Origin: Clostridia bacterium
GTDB taxonomy: Bacteria > Bacillota > Clostridia > Oscillospirales > CAG-272
Direction: 5' to 3'
DNA: 57,683 bases
Assembly (NCBI GenBank): GCA_017502915.1
Contig: JAFVUB010000013.1
Coordinates: 1 to 57,683 of the forward strand
Each line of letters opens with the position of its first letter. Position 1 is the stretch's first letter. The position numbers and the translations under genes are program-made. Positions 18,702-27,504 of this stretch are shown here, in pieces. The notes under the pieces were generated by a model that saw only the letters and a list, made by a program, of their open reading frames with translations, was not told the origin of the DNA and did not search any database.

Positions 18702-20141
18702 TCATAGGCTTTCGTACATTCCGAGGTACTGCTTCGCAGAGCTTGCCCACGAAAAGTCCACGGTCATTACTCGTTCTATGAGATTTTTGCGTTTTGTTTG
18801 GTCGTTCCAAAGGGCTACCGCCGCGTTAACGCGGTCAAGAAGCTCCTCGGCGTTATAGTTTGCAAAGGTAAATCCGTTGCCCTCAACGATGCCGTCGTGC
18901 TCCAAATATCCCTTGATGGAATCGTAAAGACCTCCGGTCTCGCGAACCACCGGTATCGCGCCGTAACGCGAGGCGATCATCTGCGAAAGCCCGCACGGCT
19001 CGCTCTTGGACGGCATGAGGAAGATATCTGCCGCCGCGTAAATACGCTTCGAGAGGTCTCTGTCGTATTCGATGAGCGCTCTCATCTTGTCAGGATAGCG
19101 AGCCTCAAGCGACTTAAAGAAGTCCTCAAACCTTGCCTCGCCCCGTCCTAGAACCACGAACTGTATATTCTCGTTCAGCATTTTCTGAGCAATATTTGCA
19201 ACAAGATCGAGTCCCTTATGCGATGCCAGTCTGCTGATCAAGGCGATCATAGGCACGTCATCTCTTTCGGAAAGACCGAGCTTTCTCTGCAGATCACGTT
19301 TATTCTCGCTCTTTCCGACGGCGAAATCCGACACCGAATAACGGCAAGCTATTACGAGGTCGTTTTGGGGATCATAATAATTATAATCAATTCCGTTAAG
19401 AATTCCGCACAATTTGTAGGCATATTTGTTAAGAATGTGTGACAATCCGTGAGAATACTCGCTTCCGCGTATTTCTTCGGCATATTTCGGGCTTACCGTG
19501 GTGACCTTGTGCGAACATTCAATGGCGGCTTTCATGAGATTTATGCAATCTCCGTACTCCACCGTGCCATGATCCTCCTCGTCAAGAGCGAAGACGTCGC
19601 CGAGTATCGAAAAGTCGTACTGACCCTGATACTCAATATTGTGAATGGTAAACACCTTCTTTATATCGTACATACCCTCGACAAGCTTATACTTGCGCTC
19701 AAGATAAACGATCGAGAGCGCTGCCTGCCAATCGTGGGCGTGCAGAACGTCCGGCTTCCACTCCGAGCGGCAAAGGAACTCCATGACCGCCATACAGAAG
19801 AAGGCATATCTCTCACCGTCGTCGTACTGACCGTAAAGTCCGTCACGCTTAAAATAGTATTCGTTATCCACGAAATAATAGGTCACTCCGTCCTTGACGA
19901 GCGAGTGTATTCCGCAGTACTGACGTCTCCAGGAGAGCTGAACGTCAAAAACCAGCTCAGCCTTAAGCTTCTCGCGCCACTCGGGCTTCATTGCCGAATA
20001 AAGCGGCAGTATGACTCTTATGTCGACGTCTCCCTTCCCCGCCTCGGCAAGAGCTGCGGGGAGAGATCCAAGAACGTCTCCAAGTCCTCCGGTGGAGGCA
20101 AAGGGCATTGCCTCAGCACCGACAAACAGTATTTTCTTCAT
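18702..20141 (-). CDS. glgA: Glycogen synthase (ADP-glucose type)
   Basis: A 479-residue GT5 glycosyltransferase that extends alpha-1,4-glucan from ADP-glucose. The N-terminus starts KKILFVGAEAMPFASTGGLGDV: the classical KTGGL motif reads STGGL here, so the nucleotide-sugar lysine (K15 in E. coli) is serine (S16). The C-terminal domain has the conserved SKSEPCGLSQMIASRYGAIPVVRETGGL donor-binding region with its catalytic glutamate. AGAGGAAAATT precedes the ATG. It follows glgD by 24 nt and precedes glgP by 44 nt. Confidence 0.96.
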   Translation of the reverse strand: MKKILFVGAEAMPFASTGGLGDVLGSLPAALAEAGKGDVDIRVILPLYSAMKPEWREKLKAELVFDVQLSWRRQYCGIHSLVKDGVTYYFVDNEYYFKRDGLYGQYDDGERYAFFCMAVMEFLCRSEWKPDVLHAHDWQAALSIVYLERKYKLVEGMYDIKKVFTIHNIEYQGQYDFSILGDVFALDEEDHGTVEYGDCINLMKAAIECSHKVTTVSPKYAEEIRGSEYSHGLSHILNKYAYKLCGILNGIDYNYYDPQNDLVIACRYSVSDFAVGKSENKRDLQRKLGLSERDDVPMIALISRLASHKGLDLVANIAQKMLNENIQFVVLGRGEARFEDFFKSLEARYPDKMRALIEYDRDLSKRIYAAADIFLMPSKSEPCGLSQMIASRYGAIPVVRETGGLYDSIKGYLEHDGIVEGNGFTFANYNAEELLDRVNAAVALWNDQTKRKNLIERVMTVDFSWASSAKQYLGMYESL

Positions 20142-20165
20142 AATTTTCCTCTAAAAATCGTATTG

Positions 20166-21299
20166 TCAGATCATTTTGCCCTTGCCGATGAAGAAGGGCA
20201 TGGTTTCATGTCCGGAAAGCACTCTGCCGTCCTTGATCATAACGTTCTTATCCGAGATGACGCAGTTCAGCGCGGCGTCGTTGCCGACGTAGGTATCCTG
20301 CAGAAGTATCGAATTGCGAACGATGGTTCCCTTTCCGACCTTAACTCCGCGGAAGAGTATCGAATTCTCAACGTGACCCTCGATAACGCAGCCGTCTGCT
20401 ATCACCGAGTCGACGACCTTGGCGTCTGCCGAATACTTGGTGGGGGCGGAGTTTCTGACCTTTGTAAGTATCGGACGGTTCTTGATTCCGAAAAGTCCCT
20501 CACGCGCCTCGTTGCCGAGCAGCTTCATATTACTTTCAAAGAAGCTGGCGAGCGAGCTGACGATCGAATAGTATCCGTCGTAACGGTATACCATGATGTT
20601 ATCTCTTCTGATCTTGCGCAAAATAACTTCGTGATAGAACGAAGAATATCCGTGAGCCGCCGCGTCAAGCAGTACGTTCTGCAGATATGTGCGCTTGAAG
20701 ACCATAACGTTAAGACTTATTTCGGTCTCGGTCGTTCTGGGAGTATAGTCCATAACGTCGATCAGATTACCCTGATCGTCCGAGGTGAGGACCTCGGTGT
20801 GCGCTGTCAAGGGATACTCGGCGGGGTTGATCTTCTTTGAAACGATGGTAACGTCGGCATCGTTTGCCTCGTGATATTTGAGAACGTCCTCAATATCAAT
20901 ATTACAGATGACGTCGCAGTCCGAGGTAACTATATAGTCCTCGTTGCAGCGGTCAATGAAGTTCATTACGCCGAGCAGCGCCTCAAGACGGGTGGTATAC
21001 ACCATATTTGCGGCAGAGCTGTCAAACGCCGTAATAAAGGGCGGGAGTATTTTTATACCGCCCGAGCGACGGGCGAGATCCCAGTCCTTACCCGTTCCGA
21101 TATGGTCGAGCAACGACTGGTAGTTATAGTGCGTGATTATGCCGATCTTGGTAATGCCCGAGTTTACCATATTCGAAAGAGCGAAGTCGATCATACGGTA
21201 CTTTCCGCCGAACGGAACGCTGGCGATCGTTCTGATCCTTGTCAGCTCGGGGAGCGAGGCGTCGTGTATGTTGGAAAATATAAGTCCTGCGGCTGTCAT
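20166..21299 (-). CDS. glgD: Glucose-1-phosphate adenylyltransferase subunit GlgD
   Basis: A 377-residue relative of ADP-glucose pyrophosphorylase with an N-terminal nucleotidyltransferase domain (FGGKYRMIDFALSNMVNSG) and a C-terminal left-handed beta-helix with hexapeptide-type repeats (GCVIEGHVENSILFRGVKVGKGTIV). In Firmicutes GlgD pairs with GlgC and usually modulates it, and the N-terminus lacks the full GGxGxRL signature of active subunits (it reads AAGLIFSNIHD). Its ribosome binding site is weak (ACGGTAATAAAT), so expression may depend on coupling across the 71-nt gap after glgC. Confidence 0.93.
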   Translation of the reverse strand: MTAAGLIFSNIHDASLPELTRIRTIASVPFGGKYRMIDFALSNMVNSGITKIGIITHYNYQSLLDHIGTGKDWDLARRSGGIKILPPFITAFDSSAANMVYTTRLEALLGVMNFIDRCNEDYIVTSDCDVICNIDIEDVLKYHEANDADVTIVSKKINPAEYPLTAHTEVLTSDDQGNLIDVMDYTPRTTETEISLNVMVFKRTYLQNVLLDAAAHGYSSFYHEVILRKIRRDNIMVYRYDGYYSIVSSLASFFESNMKLLGNEAREGLFGIKNRPILTKVRNSAPTKYSADAKVVDSVIADGCVIEGHVENSILFRGVKVGKGTIVRNSILLQDTYVGNDAALNCVISDKNVMIKDGRVLSGHETMPFFIGKGKMI

Positions 21300-21370
21300 A
21301 TTTATTACCGTGGCTTTTGTTTTGTCAAAAGCGTCCTTTCTTTAATTGGATTTTAGTGGCAAGATCGAGG

Positions 21371-22555
21371 TCAATCCTCAGGCAGCATAGCTCCGGGCTC
21401 AACGACCGCGCCGGGATCAACGCGGTATCCGCGACCGAGAACTGCGATGCCCGCAGCCTTCTTCTTGTCGCCGCCGACATGGGCTCCGGCACCGATATCG
21501 CAATCACTGTCTATTATCGAATACTTGACCGATGCACCCTCGCGAACGACCGTTCCGTCCATTATGACCGAATCCTTAACGATCGCGCCGTATGCCACCT
21601 TAACTCCGGCGCCAAGCACCGAGTTTTTGACGGTTCCGAGGATCTCACAGCCCTCGGTTATGACAGAGTTTTCTATCTTTGCACTGCCGCCGACGTACTG
21701 CGGGGGCACGGCGTTATGACGGGCGAATATTCTCCAGCTCTCGTCGTTGAGCGTCAGCGCCGGGCGACGTCCGAGCAGATCCATATTTGCCTCCCAAAGG
21801 CTCTGTATGGTTCCGACGTCCTTCCAATATCCCTTGAAGGAATAGGCATACATACGCTCGCCGGCGGCAAGCATTGCCGGAATTATATTCTTTCCGAAGT
21901 CGTTGGACGAGCTTTCGTCTGCCTCGTCGGCTCTCAGATAGCTGAAGAGCTTCTCCTTATTGAAGATATATATGCCCATCGACGCCTTGTTGCTGTCCGG
22001 CTCCTTCGGCTTTTCGGTGAACTTTTCGATCTTATTTTCGCGGTCGGTGGTCAGAATACCGAATCGGCTTGCCTCCTCCGCCGGGACCTCGATAACTGCT
22101 ATCGTGCAGTCTGCATTCTGAGCCTTGTGATAATCCAGCATTGCCGAGTAATCCATTTTATATATGTGGTCACCGGAGAGGATGAGAACGTACTCGGGGT
22201 CGTAACGGTCTATGAACTCAATGTTCTGATAGATCGCGTTTGCAGTTCCGCGATACCAGTCGGCACCCGTTTTTCCCTGATAGGGGGGGAGTATCTTAAC
22301 TCCGCCGAAGGTCCTGTCAAGATCCCACGGAAGTCCGTTTCCTATATATTCATTCAGCACCAGCGGCTGATACTGGGTCAAAACTCCAACGGTATCAAGC
22401 CCCGAGTTAACGCAATTCGATAGCGGGAAGTCTATTATCTTGTATTTTCCGCCAAACGATACCGCAGGCTTTGCCGTTTTGGTCGTCAGCGCGTAAAGAC
22501 GGCTTCCCTGTCCGCCTGCCAACAGCATGGCAACGCATTCTTTCTTTTTCAACAT
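21371..22555 (-). CDS. glgC: Glucose-1-phosphate adenylyltransferase (catalytic)
   Basis: A 394-residue ADP-glucose pyrophosphorylase making ADP-glucose from ATP and glucose-1-phosphate, the committed step of glycogen synthesis. It has the nucleotide-binding [16 protein letters not shown] motif, [16 protein letters not shown], the GTANAIYQN stretch, and the [10 protein letters not shown] motif, followed by a beta-helix domain. GGAGGGACAACC precedes the ATG. It sits 21 nt after glgB, and glgD follows, giving the Firmicute GlgC/GlgD pair. Confidence 0.97.
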   Translation of the reverse strand: MLKKKECVAMLLAGGQGSRLYALTTKTAKPAVSFGGKYKIIDFPLSNCVNSGLDTVGVLTQYQPLVLNEYIGNGLPWDLDRTFGGVKILPPYQGKTGADWYRGTANAIYQNIEFIDRYDPEYVLILSGDHIYKMDYSAMLDYHKAQNADCTIAVIEVPAEEASRFGILTTDRENKIEKFTEKPKEPDSNKASMGIYIFNKEKLFSYLRADEADESSSNDFGKNIIPAMLAAGERMYAYSFKGYWKDVGTIQSLWEANMDLLGRRPALTLNDESWRIFARHNAVPPQYVGGSAKIENSVITEGCEILGTVKNSVLGAGVKVAYGAIVKDSVIMDGTVVREGASVKYSIIDSDCDIGAGAHVGGDKKKAAGIAVLGRGYRVDPGAVVEPGAMLPED

Positions 22556-22576
22556 TGGTTGTCCCTCCGTAGTATA

Positions 22577-24466
22577 TTATTTATTCGTTGTAGTCTTGAC
22601 TTTTTCAAAAATAGCGCATCCGAACGGCGGCAGATCTATCTCAACGACACCGTGCTCGTTGGGCTTGAGAGTGCCAAGATTCAGTATGCCGTGACCACCG
22701 TATTCCTCGCGGTCGCTTGAGAACACCTCTTTCAGCTCCTCACCGCAGGTCGGTATCGGGAAGCGATCCCTTTCGACCGGAGTGAAGTTGAGAACCACGA
22801 TCAGCTCGTTACCCGACGCGTCTATACGGCGGAATGCCGTTACGCTTACGTCGCTGTAATCGGGATATATCCACGAAAAACCGTCGAAGCTGTCGTCTCT
22901 CTCATAAAGCTGCGGGTGAGCAAGGTAGAAATGGTTTATATCGGCGGTGTATTTATGGAATCCCGCATGCGACGGATATTTCAAGAGGAACCATTCGATC
23001 TCGCCCTCGTAATCCCACTCGCGGAACTGACCTATCTCCTCGCCCATAAAGGCAAGCTTCTTCCCGGGGAAGCAGGTCCTGTACGCCATAAACAGCCTTG
23101 CCTGGTCGAACTTCCAGGCGTATTCCCCCGGCATCTTATCGAGGAAGGACTTCTTTCCGTGAACCACCTCGTCGTGAGATATAGTAAGTATATACTTCTC
23201 ACTGAAGGAATAGCATATCGGGAAGGTCAGCTTGGCGTGCTTTCCGCTTCGGAAGAGCGGATCGGTCTCGGCGTAATCGAGAGTATCGTTCATCCAGCCC
23301 ATATTCCACTTGTAGGTAAAGCCAAGTCCGTCGTTATCAAACCCGGTTATGTTTGACCACGCCGTCGATTCCTCGGCGATCATCATTACGTCGGGCAGAA
23401 GGGTCGCCATGACCGAATTGAGCTTTTTGAAAAACGCGATCGCTTCAAGGCAACGGTTGTCTCCGTATACGTTCGGCACCCACTCGCCCGGAAGTCGGTC
23501 GTAATCGAGATAGAGCATAGACGCCACGGCGTCGACGCGCAATCCGTCAATATGGAACTCATCCGCCCAATAGACGGCGTTCGAAACGAGAAAGCTTTGA
23601 ACCTCCTCGCGTCCGACGTCAAAGCGTCGAGTTCCCCAGCCGGCGTGCTCCTTTCGGTCATCACCTTGATACTCATAGAGCATCTGCCCGTCAAACTCGT
23701 AAAGCCCGTGCGCGTCCTTCGGGAAGTGCGCGGGGACCCAGTCAAGAATAACTCCGACGCCCGCGCGGTGCATAGCGTCAACGAAAAGCTTAAAATCGTC
23801 GGGAGTTCCCCAACGCGAGCTGGGTGCATAATATCCGCAGACCTGATATCCCCACGAGCCGTCAAAGGGATGCTCCATTATCGGCATCAGCTCAACGTGA
23901 GTGTATCCCATCTTCTTAACGTAAGGGGCAAGCGACGCCGCCAGCTCTCCGTAGGTATAATACGATCCGTCCTCGTGGCGTCTCCACGAGCCGGCGTTCA
24001 ACTCATAGATGTTCAGCGGCTGCGCGTAGCAGCTCTCCATATATTTGCGCCGATGCTTGATCCAGCCCGAATCCTTCCATTTGAAGCGGCTATCGAAAAG
24101 CCTCGACGACGTTTCGGGCGGCTGCTCCCAATATACGGCGTAGGGGTCTGACTTGTAGATCTCGCGCCCGCCGTTCTTAAACTTGAATTTATAGAGTGCG
24201 CCGTCCTTGAGGGCTGAAGATTTAATGCTCGCCTCCCAAATTCCGCGGTCGGTGATCCGTGACATCGGATGCGTCTCGCTCCAACCGTTAAAATCTCCTA
24301 CCACGAACGCCTCGTCGGCGTTCGGTGCCCAAACGCGGAAGATGTATCCGCCCTTACTTTTATGTGCTCCAAGATATTCGTAAGCACGACTGTTCGTGCC
24401 CTGGTGGAACAAATAAGGAGCAAGCTCGTTTTTCAAGCTATGCATAGTTTCACACGCTTTGCGCAC
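22577..24466 (-). CDS. glgB: 1,4-alpha-glucan branching enzyme
   Basis: A 629-residue GH13 branching enzyme introducing alpha-1,6 branches. A CBM48-type domain (about 30-125: GYIFRVWAPNADEAFVVGDFNGW) precedes the barrel; catalytic regions are DWVPAHFP, GLRVDAVASMLYLD (nucleophile), MMIAEESTAW (acid/base) and LTISHDEVVHG. I prefer the GTG start at 24464-24466 because GGAGAGGA lies 7 nt before it; the ATG seven codons later has no ribosome binding site. It is the first gene of the glycogen operon, with a leader of about 90 nt. Confidence 0.95.
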   Translation of the reverse strand: MRKACETMHSLKNELAPYLFHQGTNSRAYEYLGAHKSKGGYIFRVWAPNADEAFVVGDFNGWSETHPMSRITDRGIWEASIKSSALKDGALYKFKFKNGGREIYKSDPYAVYWEQPPETSSRLFDSRFKWKDSGWIKHRRKYMESCYAQPLNIYELNAGSWRRHEDGSYYTYGELAASLAPYVKKMGYTHVELMPIMEHPFDGSWGYQVCGYYAPSSRWGTPDDFKLFVDAMHRAGVGVILDWVPAHFPKDAHGLYEFDGQMLYEYQGDDRKEHAGWGTRRFDVGREEVQSFLVSNAVYWADEFHIDGLRVDAVASMLYLDYDRLPGEWVPNVYGDNRCLEAIAFFKKLNSVMATLLPDVMMIAEESTAWSNITGFDNDGLGFTYKWNMGWMNDTLDYAETDPLFRSGKHAKLTFPICYSFSEKYILTISHDEVVHGKKSFLDKMPGEYAWKFDQARLFMAYRTCFPGKKLAFMGEEIGQFREWDYEGEIEWFLLKYPSHAGFHKYTADINHFYLAHPQLYERDDSFDGFSWIYPDYSDVSVTAFRRIDASGNELIVVLNFTPVERDRFPIPTCGEELKEVFSSDREEYGGHGILNLGTLKPNEHGVVEIDLPPFGCAIFEKVKTTTNK

Positions 24467-24557
24467 GGCAAAGTCCTCTCCGTTAGGATAGTGTCATGTA
24501 TCAAGCGACAACGCCAAAAGAGATGTTTTTCGACCCTATTTTAACAATATACGCTTA

Positions 24558-24594
24558 ATGTATATATTATACATCTCAAAACTGAATTTTGCAA
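24558..24594 (-). promoter_or_regulatory. Glycogen operon promoter with a palindrome over the -10
   Basis: Minus-strand TTGCAA (24589-24594), 17-nt spacer, TATAAT (24566-24571). A perfect 7+3+7 palindrome (ATGTATA-TAT-TATACAT, 24558-24574) covers the -10 box and could be an operator, though it is A/T-rich and partly a by-product of the -10 itself. Confidence 0.65.
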
Positions 24595-24762
24595 GAGGCT
24601 TTTCCGTATTTTTTATCAAAAATCGCATCATTTATGTAATATTTTTTATTAAACTTGCCAAAAATTGAGGTTTTTTCCATCAAATCAATAGCACTTGCTC
24701 CGAAAGCATCGAGGTTTCATCTTGATTTGATCATATTTTGAGCGAAAGTGCCCGAGCTGTCC
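24595..24762. other. Gene-free stretch with interleaved inverted repeats
   Basis: The 372-nt gap between glgB and holB contains both genes' promoters and, between them, two sets of inverted repeats whose arms interleave. ATCAAATCAA (24679-24688) pairs with TTGATTTGAT (24722-24731); GCACTTGCTC (24691-24700) pairs with GAGCGAAAGTGC (24740-24751, 2-nt bulge). I see no open reading frame, and no promoter or terminator that shows it is transcribed. Confidence 0.5.
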
Positions 24763-24791
24763 TTGACAGAAAATCAAGCTTGTGTTATAAT
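24763..24791 (+). promoter_or_regulatory. Consensus promoter for holB
   Basis: TTGACA (24763-24768), 17-nt spacer, TATAAT (24786-24791); perfect match to the sigma-A consensus. The start codon is at 24839. Confidence 0.9.
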
Positions 24792-24838
24792 TTTATAGTG
24801 TGTTGTAGTATAGATCTGCAAGGAGGTGGAGACGACAA

Positions 24839-25882
24839 ATGAAGAGCTTTATGCCCGACATAGTTGCAAACGAGCGTCTTCGCGTCAGGCTTTGCAGTGA
24901 CATCACTTCCGGTAAGCTTGCTCACGCCTATATAATCGAGGGAGCGATCGGCAGCGGCAGACATACTCTCGCTTTGAATATCGCAAAGGCAGTTGCCTGC
25001 GAGAACCGTGACTCGGATGACCATCCCCTTCCCTGTGGGGTCTGCTCTGCTTGCCGTAAGATCTCCGATGGGATCTGTCCCGACGTTATAACCGTCAAGA
25101 GGGAGGAAGACAAGGCGACGATCGGTGTTGAAAGCGCCCGGTTTATCCGCACAGACGTCTGGGCAGTACCAAACGACCTTGACGTAAAATTTTACATCAT
25201 AGAGGACGCCGACCGTCTTACCGCTCAAGCACAAAACGCCCTGCTCCTCACGCTTGAGGATCCGCCGAGCTTTGCGGTCTTTCTTCTGCTCTGTGAGCGA
25301 GCCGAGCTTCTGCTTGAAACGGTCAGAAGCCGAGCTCCGACGATACGAACCGAGCCCGTGTCCCGTGAAAATATGTCGGCTCATCTTTTAAGTTCGGCTC
25401 CCGACCCGGTATTAAACGCCGCAAGACAGCTAAAGCAGTTTTCTGCGCAGGAGTTCGATGAGATACTGACGGCGTCGGTCGGTTGCATTGGTCGAGCGTA
25501 CGAGCTTCTTGACCCCCGTCTCAGAAGCGCAGTCCTTGAAAGCCGCGCCAAGGTTCGCAACTTCGTTGACTGCCTGATCGACTCAAGCGAACACTCCGCC
25601 CTGCTCGACGCCTTTTCGGCCTTCCCCCAGAAGAGAGACGAGCTGATCGAATATCTCGACAACGTCACGCTTGCTCTGCGAGATCTTATAGTGCTTAAAA
25701 AGAGCGACAACGCCGAGCTCTGCTTTTACTCGGATCGGGAGTACGTTTTTGATCTTTCTCAAAAGCGTTCGGCATCGAAGCTGCTCGGCTTCATTGAAGC
25801 CTGCAACCGAGCTATCGAAGCACTTAACAAAAACGCCAACGTTAAGCTGACCGTAACGACTCTCGTTGCGTCGCTCGGCTAA
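24839..25882 (+). CDS. holB: DNA polymerase III delta' subunit
   Basis: A 347-residue clamp-loader subunit of the replicative polymerase. The AAA+ N-terminal region has a degenerate P-loop (GAIGSGRHTLA, Lys replaced by Arg), a zinc-binding set of cysteines (VACEN, then CGVCSAC), and the YIIEDADRLTAQAQNALLLTLEDPP stretch typical of delta' and DnaX. The usual SRC arginine-finger motif reads SRA here. A very strong AAGGAGGTGG lies upstream of the ATG. It begins a plus-strand run with ricT, as is common in Firmicutes where holB and yaaT (ricT) are neighbours. Confidence 0.92.
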   Translation: MKSFMPDIVANERLRVRLCSDITSGKLAHAYIIEGAIGSGRHTLALNIAKAVACENRDSDDHPLPCGVCSACRKISDGICPDVITVKREEDKATIGVESARFIRTDVWAVPNDLDVKFYIIEDADRLTAQAQNALLLTLEDPPSFAVFLLLCERAELLLETVRSRAPTIRTEPVSRENMSAHLLSSAPDPVLNAARQLKQFSAQEFDEILTASVGCIGRAYELLDPRLRSAVLESRAKVRNFVDCLIDSSEHSALLDAFSAFPQKRDELIEYLDNVTLALRDLIVLKKSDNAELCFYSDREYVFDLSQKRSASKLLGFIEACNRAIEALNKNANVKLTVTTLVASLG

Positions 25883-25910
25883 AATAAATATATTTTTAAG
25901 GTAATAAGAT

Positions 25911-27182
25911 ATGGAACAAAACAACCGTTCGAAATCGAATAATCAAAAAAGCGCTAACGATCAGAGCCCTGCAAGCCAGAACGATCAGAAGCAGTTTAAC
26001 CGTCGTCGACTGGGACGAGACAAAAAGGGACAGTCGCAGAACGCAGGTGGAAACAACCGAAACAATCACCATCATCGCGACAGAAATCACAAGCGTAATC
26101 GCCATCACAACAACAGCAACAATAATAACAACACCAACAACGTCGAAAAACAGCAGCCTCAGAAGGCAGCAGAGCCGATTCTTGAGAGCGGTAGTAGCTT
26201 CGGTAGCTTTGATCTGCTTCAGGACGAGTATTTCGGTTATTTCACCGAGCCTGATGCAAACGCCGCTCCCAAATACACCTTCACCGAGGAGGAGCTGGAC
26301 GCCATTCTCGCCGAGCGTGAACCGGTCGTTGACGACCGCCCGCGCACCGAGATCATCGGCATCCGTTTCAAAAAGGTCGGCAAGATGTATTATTTTGACC
26401 CCAACGGTCATACCGCCAAGGTTGGCGACTCCGCCGTCGTTGAAACGGCTCGCGGACTTGAGTTCGGTCAGGTCTGCCTCGCGAACCGACTCGTTCCCAC
26501 CGACGATATAATTCAGCCTCTGCGACCGGTCGTCCGTATTGCGACCGAGGAGGATATCGCGCACTATGAGGAAAACAGCAAGAAGGAATCGGAGGCGTTT
26601 CGCGTCTGCCTTGAAAAGATCGCCGAGCACGAGCTTGATATGAAGCTGGTCGACGCGCAGTATACCTTTGATAACTCCAAGCTGATATTCTACTTCACGA
26701 GCGCCGGACGAGTTGACTTTCGTGAGCTCGTCAAGGATCTGGCGTCGATATTCCGAATCCGCATAGAGCTGAGACAGATCGGCATACGCGACGAGGCAAA
26801 GCTTATGGGTGGGCTTGGCGTTTGCGGTCGCCCGCTGTGCTGCGCCAGCTTCCTTTCCGATTTCGTTCAGGTCTCTATCAAGATGGCAAAGGAGCAAAGC
26901 CTCTCGCTCAACTCCACCAAGATCTCGGGAACCTGCGGAAGACTTATGTGCTGCCTCAGATACGAATACGACACCTATCAGGAGGAGATCTCCAGAACCC
27001 CTCCGGTAGACAGCGTAGTCGACACGCCCGATGGCCGCGGAACGGTCATTGAGATCAGTCCGCTTGCAGGCAACGTAAATGTCAAGATAGTCAACAAGCA
27101 GGAGACTCTCATAAAGACCTTTAAGCGCGATCTTTGCACCGTCGTTTCAAAAGGCGCGCAAAATGAAGAAAAAAACAATTAA
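25911..27182 (+). CDS. ricT: RicT/PSP1-domain protein with an Asn/His-rich N-terminal extension
   Basis: RicT (YaaT) is part of the Y-complex with RicA and RicF, which in Bacillus subtilis assists RNase Y and carries iron-sulfur clusters. Residues from about 140 match PSP1/RicT: the KMYYFDPNG...GLEFGQV core and the cysteine-rich KLMGGLGVCGRPLCCASFL and GTCGRLMCCLRYE regions. The first ~80 residues are a low-complexity tract rich in Asn, His, Gln, Arg and Lys, making the protein 423 residues against about 275 in B. subtilis. AAGG precedes the ATG. It follows holB by 28 nt. Confidence 0.9.
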   Translation: MEQNNRSKSNNQKSANDQSPASQNDQKQFNRRRLGRDKKGQSQNAGGNNRNNHHHRDRNHKRNRHHNNSNNNNNTNNVEKQQPQKAAEPILESGSSFGSFDLLQDEYFGYFTEPDANAAPKYTFTEEELDAILAEREPVVDDRPRTEIIGIRFKKVGKMYYFDPNGHTAKVGDSAVVETARGLEFGQVCLANRLVPTDDIIQPLRPVVRIATEEDIAHYEENSKKESEAFRVCLEKIAEHELDMKLVDAQYTFDNSKLIFYFTSAGRVDFRELVKDLASIFRIRIELRQIGIRDEAKLMGGLGVCGRPLCCASFLSDFVQVSIKMAKEQSLSLNSTKISGTCGRLMCCLRYEYDTYQEEISRTPPVDSVVDTPDGRGTVIEISPLAGNVNVKIVNKQETLIKTFKRDLCTVVSKGAQNEEKNN

Positions 27183-27220
27183 ATTTTGAAAAAGGTATTT
27201 ATTTTTCGGAAGATATGTGT

Positions 27221-27226
27221 TATAAT
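27221..27226 (+). promoter_or_regulatory. Likely -10 box for the ferredoxin gene
   Basis: GTGTTATAAT with TATAAT at 27221-27226 in the 75-nt gap after ricT. No good -35 is seen at the correct distance. Confidence 0.5.
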
Positions 27227-27257
27227 CTTCGTACATCAATAATGGAGGTGAATTAAG

Positions 27258-27431
27258 ATGGCATATAAAATCAATGTCGACGAGTGCATCGGTTGCGGTG
27301 CTTGCGCAGATGAGTGCCCCGTTGGTGCTATCTCCGAGAAGGACGGTAAGTACGTTATCGATGCAGATACCTGCCTCGATTGCGGCGCTTGCGAGGGTGC
27401 CTGCCCTGTTGGCGCTCCCAAGGCTGAGTAA
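27258..27431 (+). CDS. Small 2[4Fe-4S] ferredoxin
   Basis: A 57-residue clostridial-type ferredoxin with two cluster motifs, [16 protein letters not shown] (C10, C13, C16, C20) and [16 protein letters not shown] (C39, C42, C45, C49). It is a low-potential electron carrier for hydrogenase, pyruvate:ferredoxin oxidoreductase and radical SAM enzymes. GGAGGTGAATTAAG precedes the ATG, and a strong terminator follows, so it is probably an abundantly expressed single-gene unit. Confidence 0.96.
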   Translation: MAYKINVDECIGCGACADECPVGAISEKDGKYVIDADTCLDCGACEGACPVGAPKAE

Positions 27432-27448
27432 TTTACTTATCCTCTGCT

Positions 27449-27481
27449 GACCGAGGCTTCTTCAAGCCTCGGTCTTCTTTT
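27449..27481 (+). terminator. Terminator after the ferredoxin gene
   Basis: An 11-bp perfect stem (27449-27459 with 27464-27474), CTTC loop, followed by TTCTTTT. Confidence 0.85.
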
Positions 27482-27504
27482 ATCACATACGGTTAAGGAT
27501 ATTT

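Noticed and set aside
19449..22423. Several long plus-strand open frames opposite glgA, glgD and glgC
   Set aside because: All mirror real minus-strand genes with full family motifs and lack start signals.
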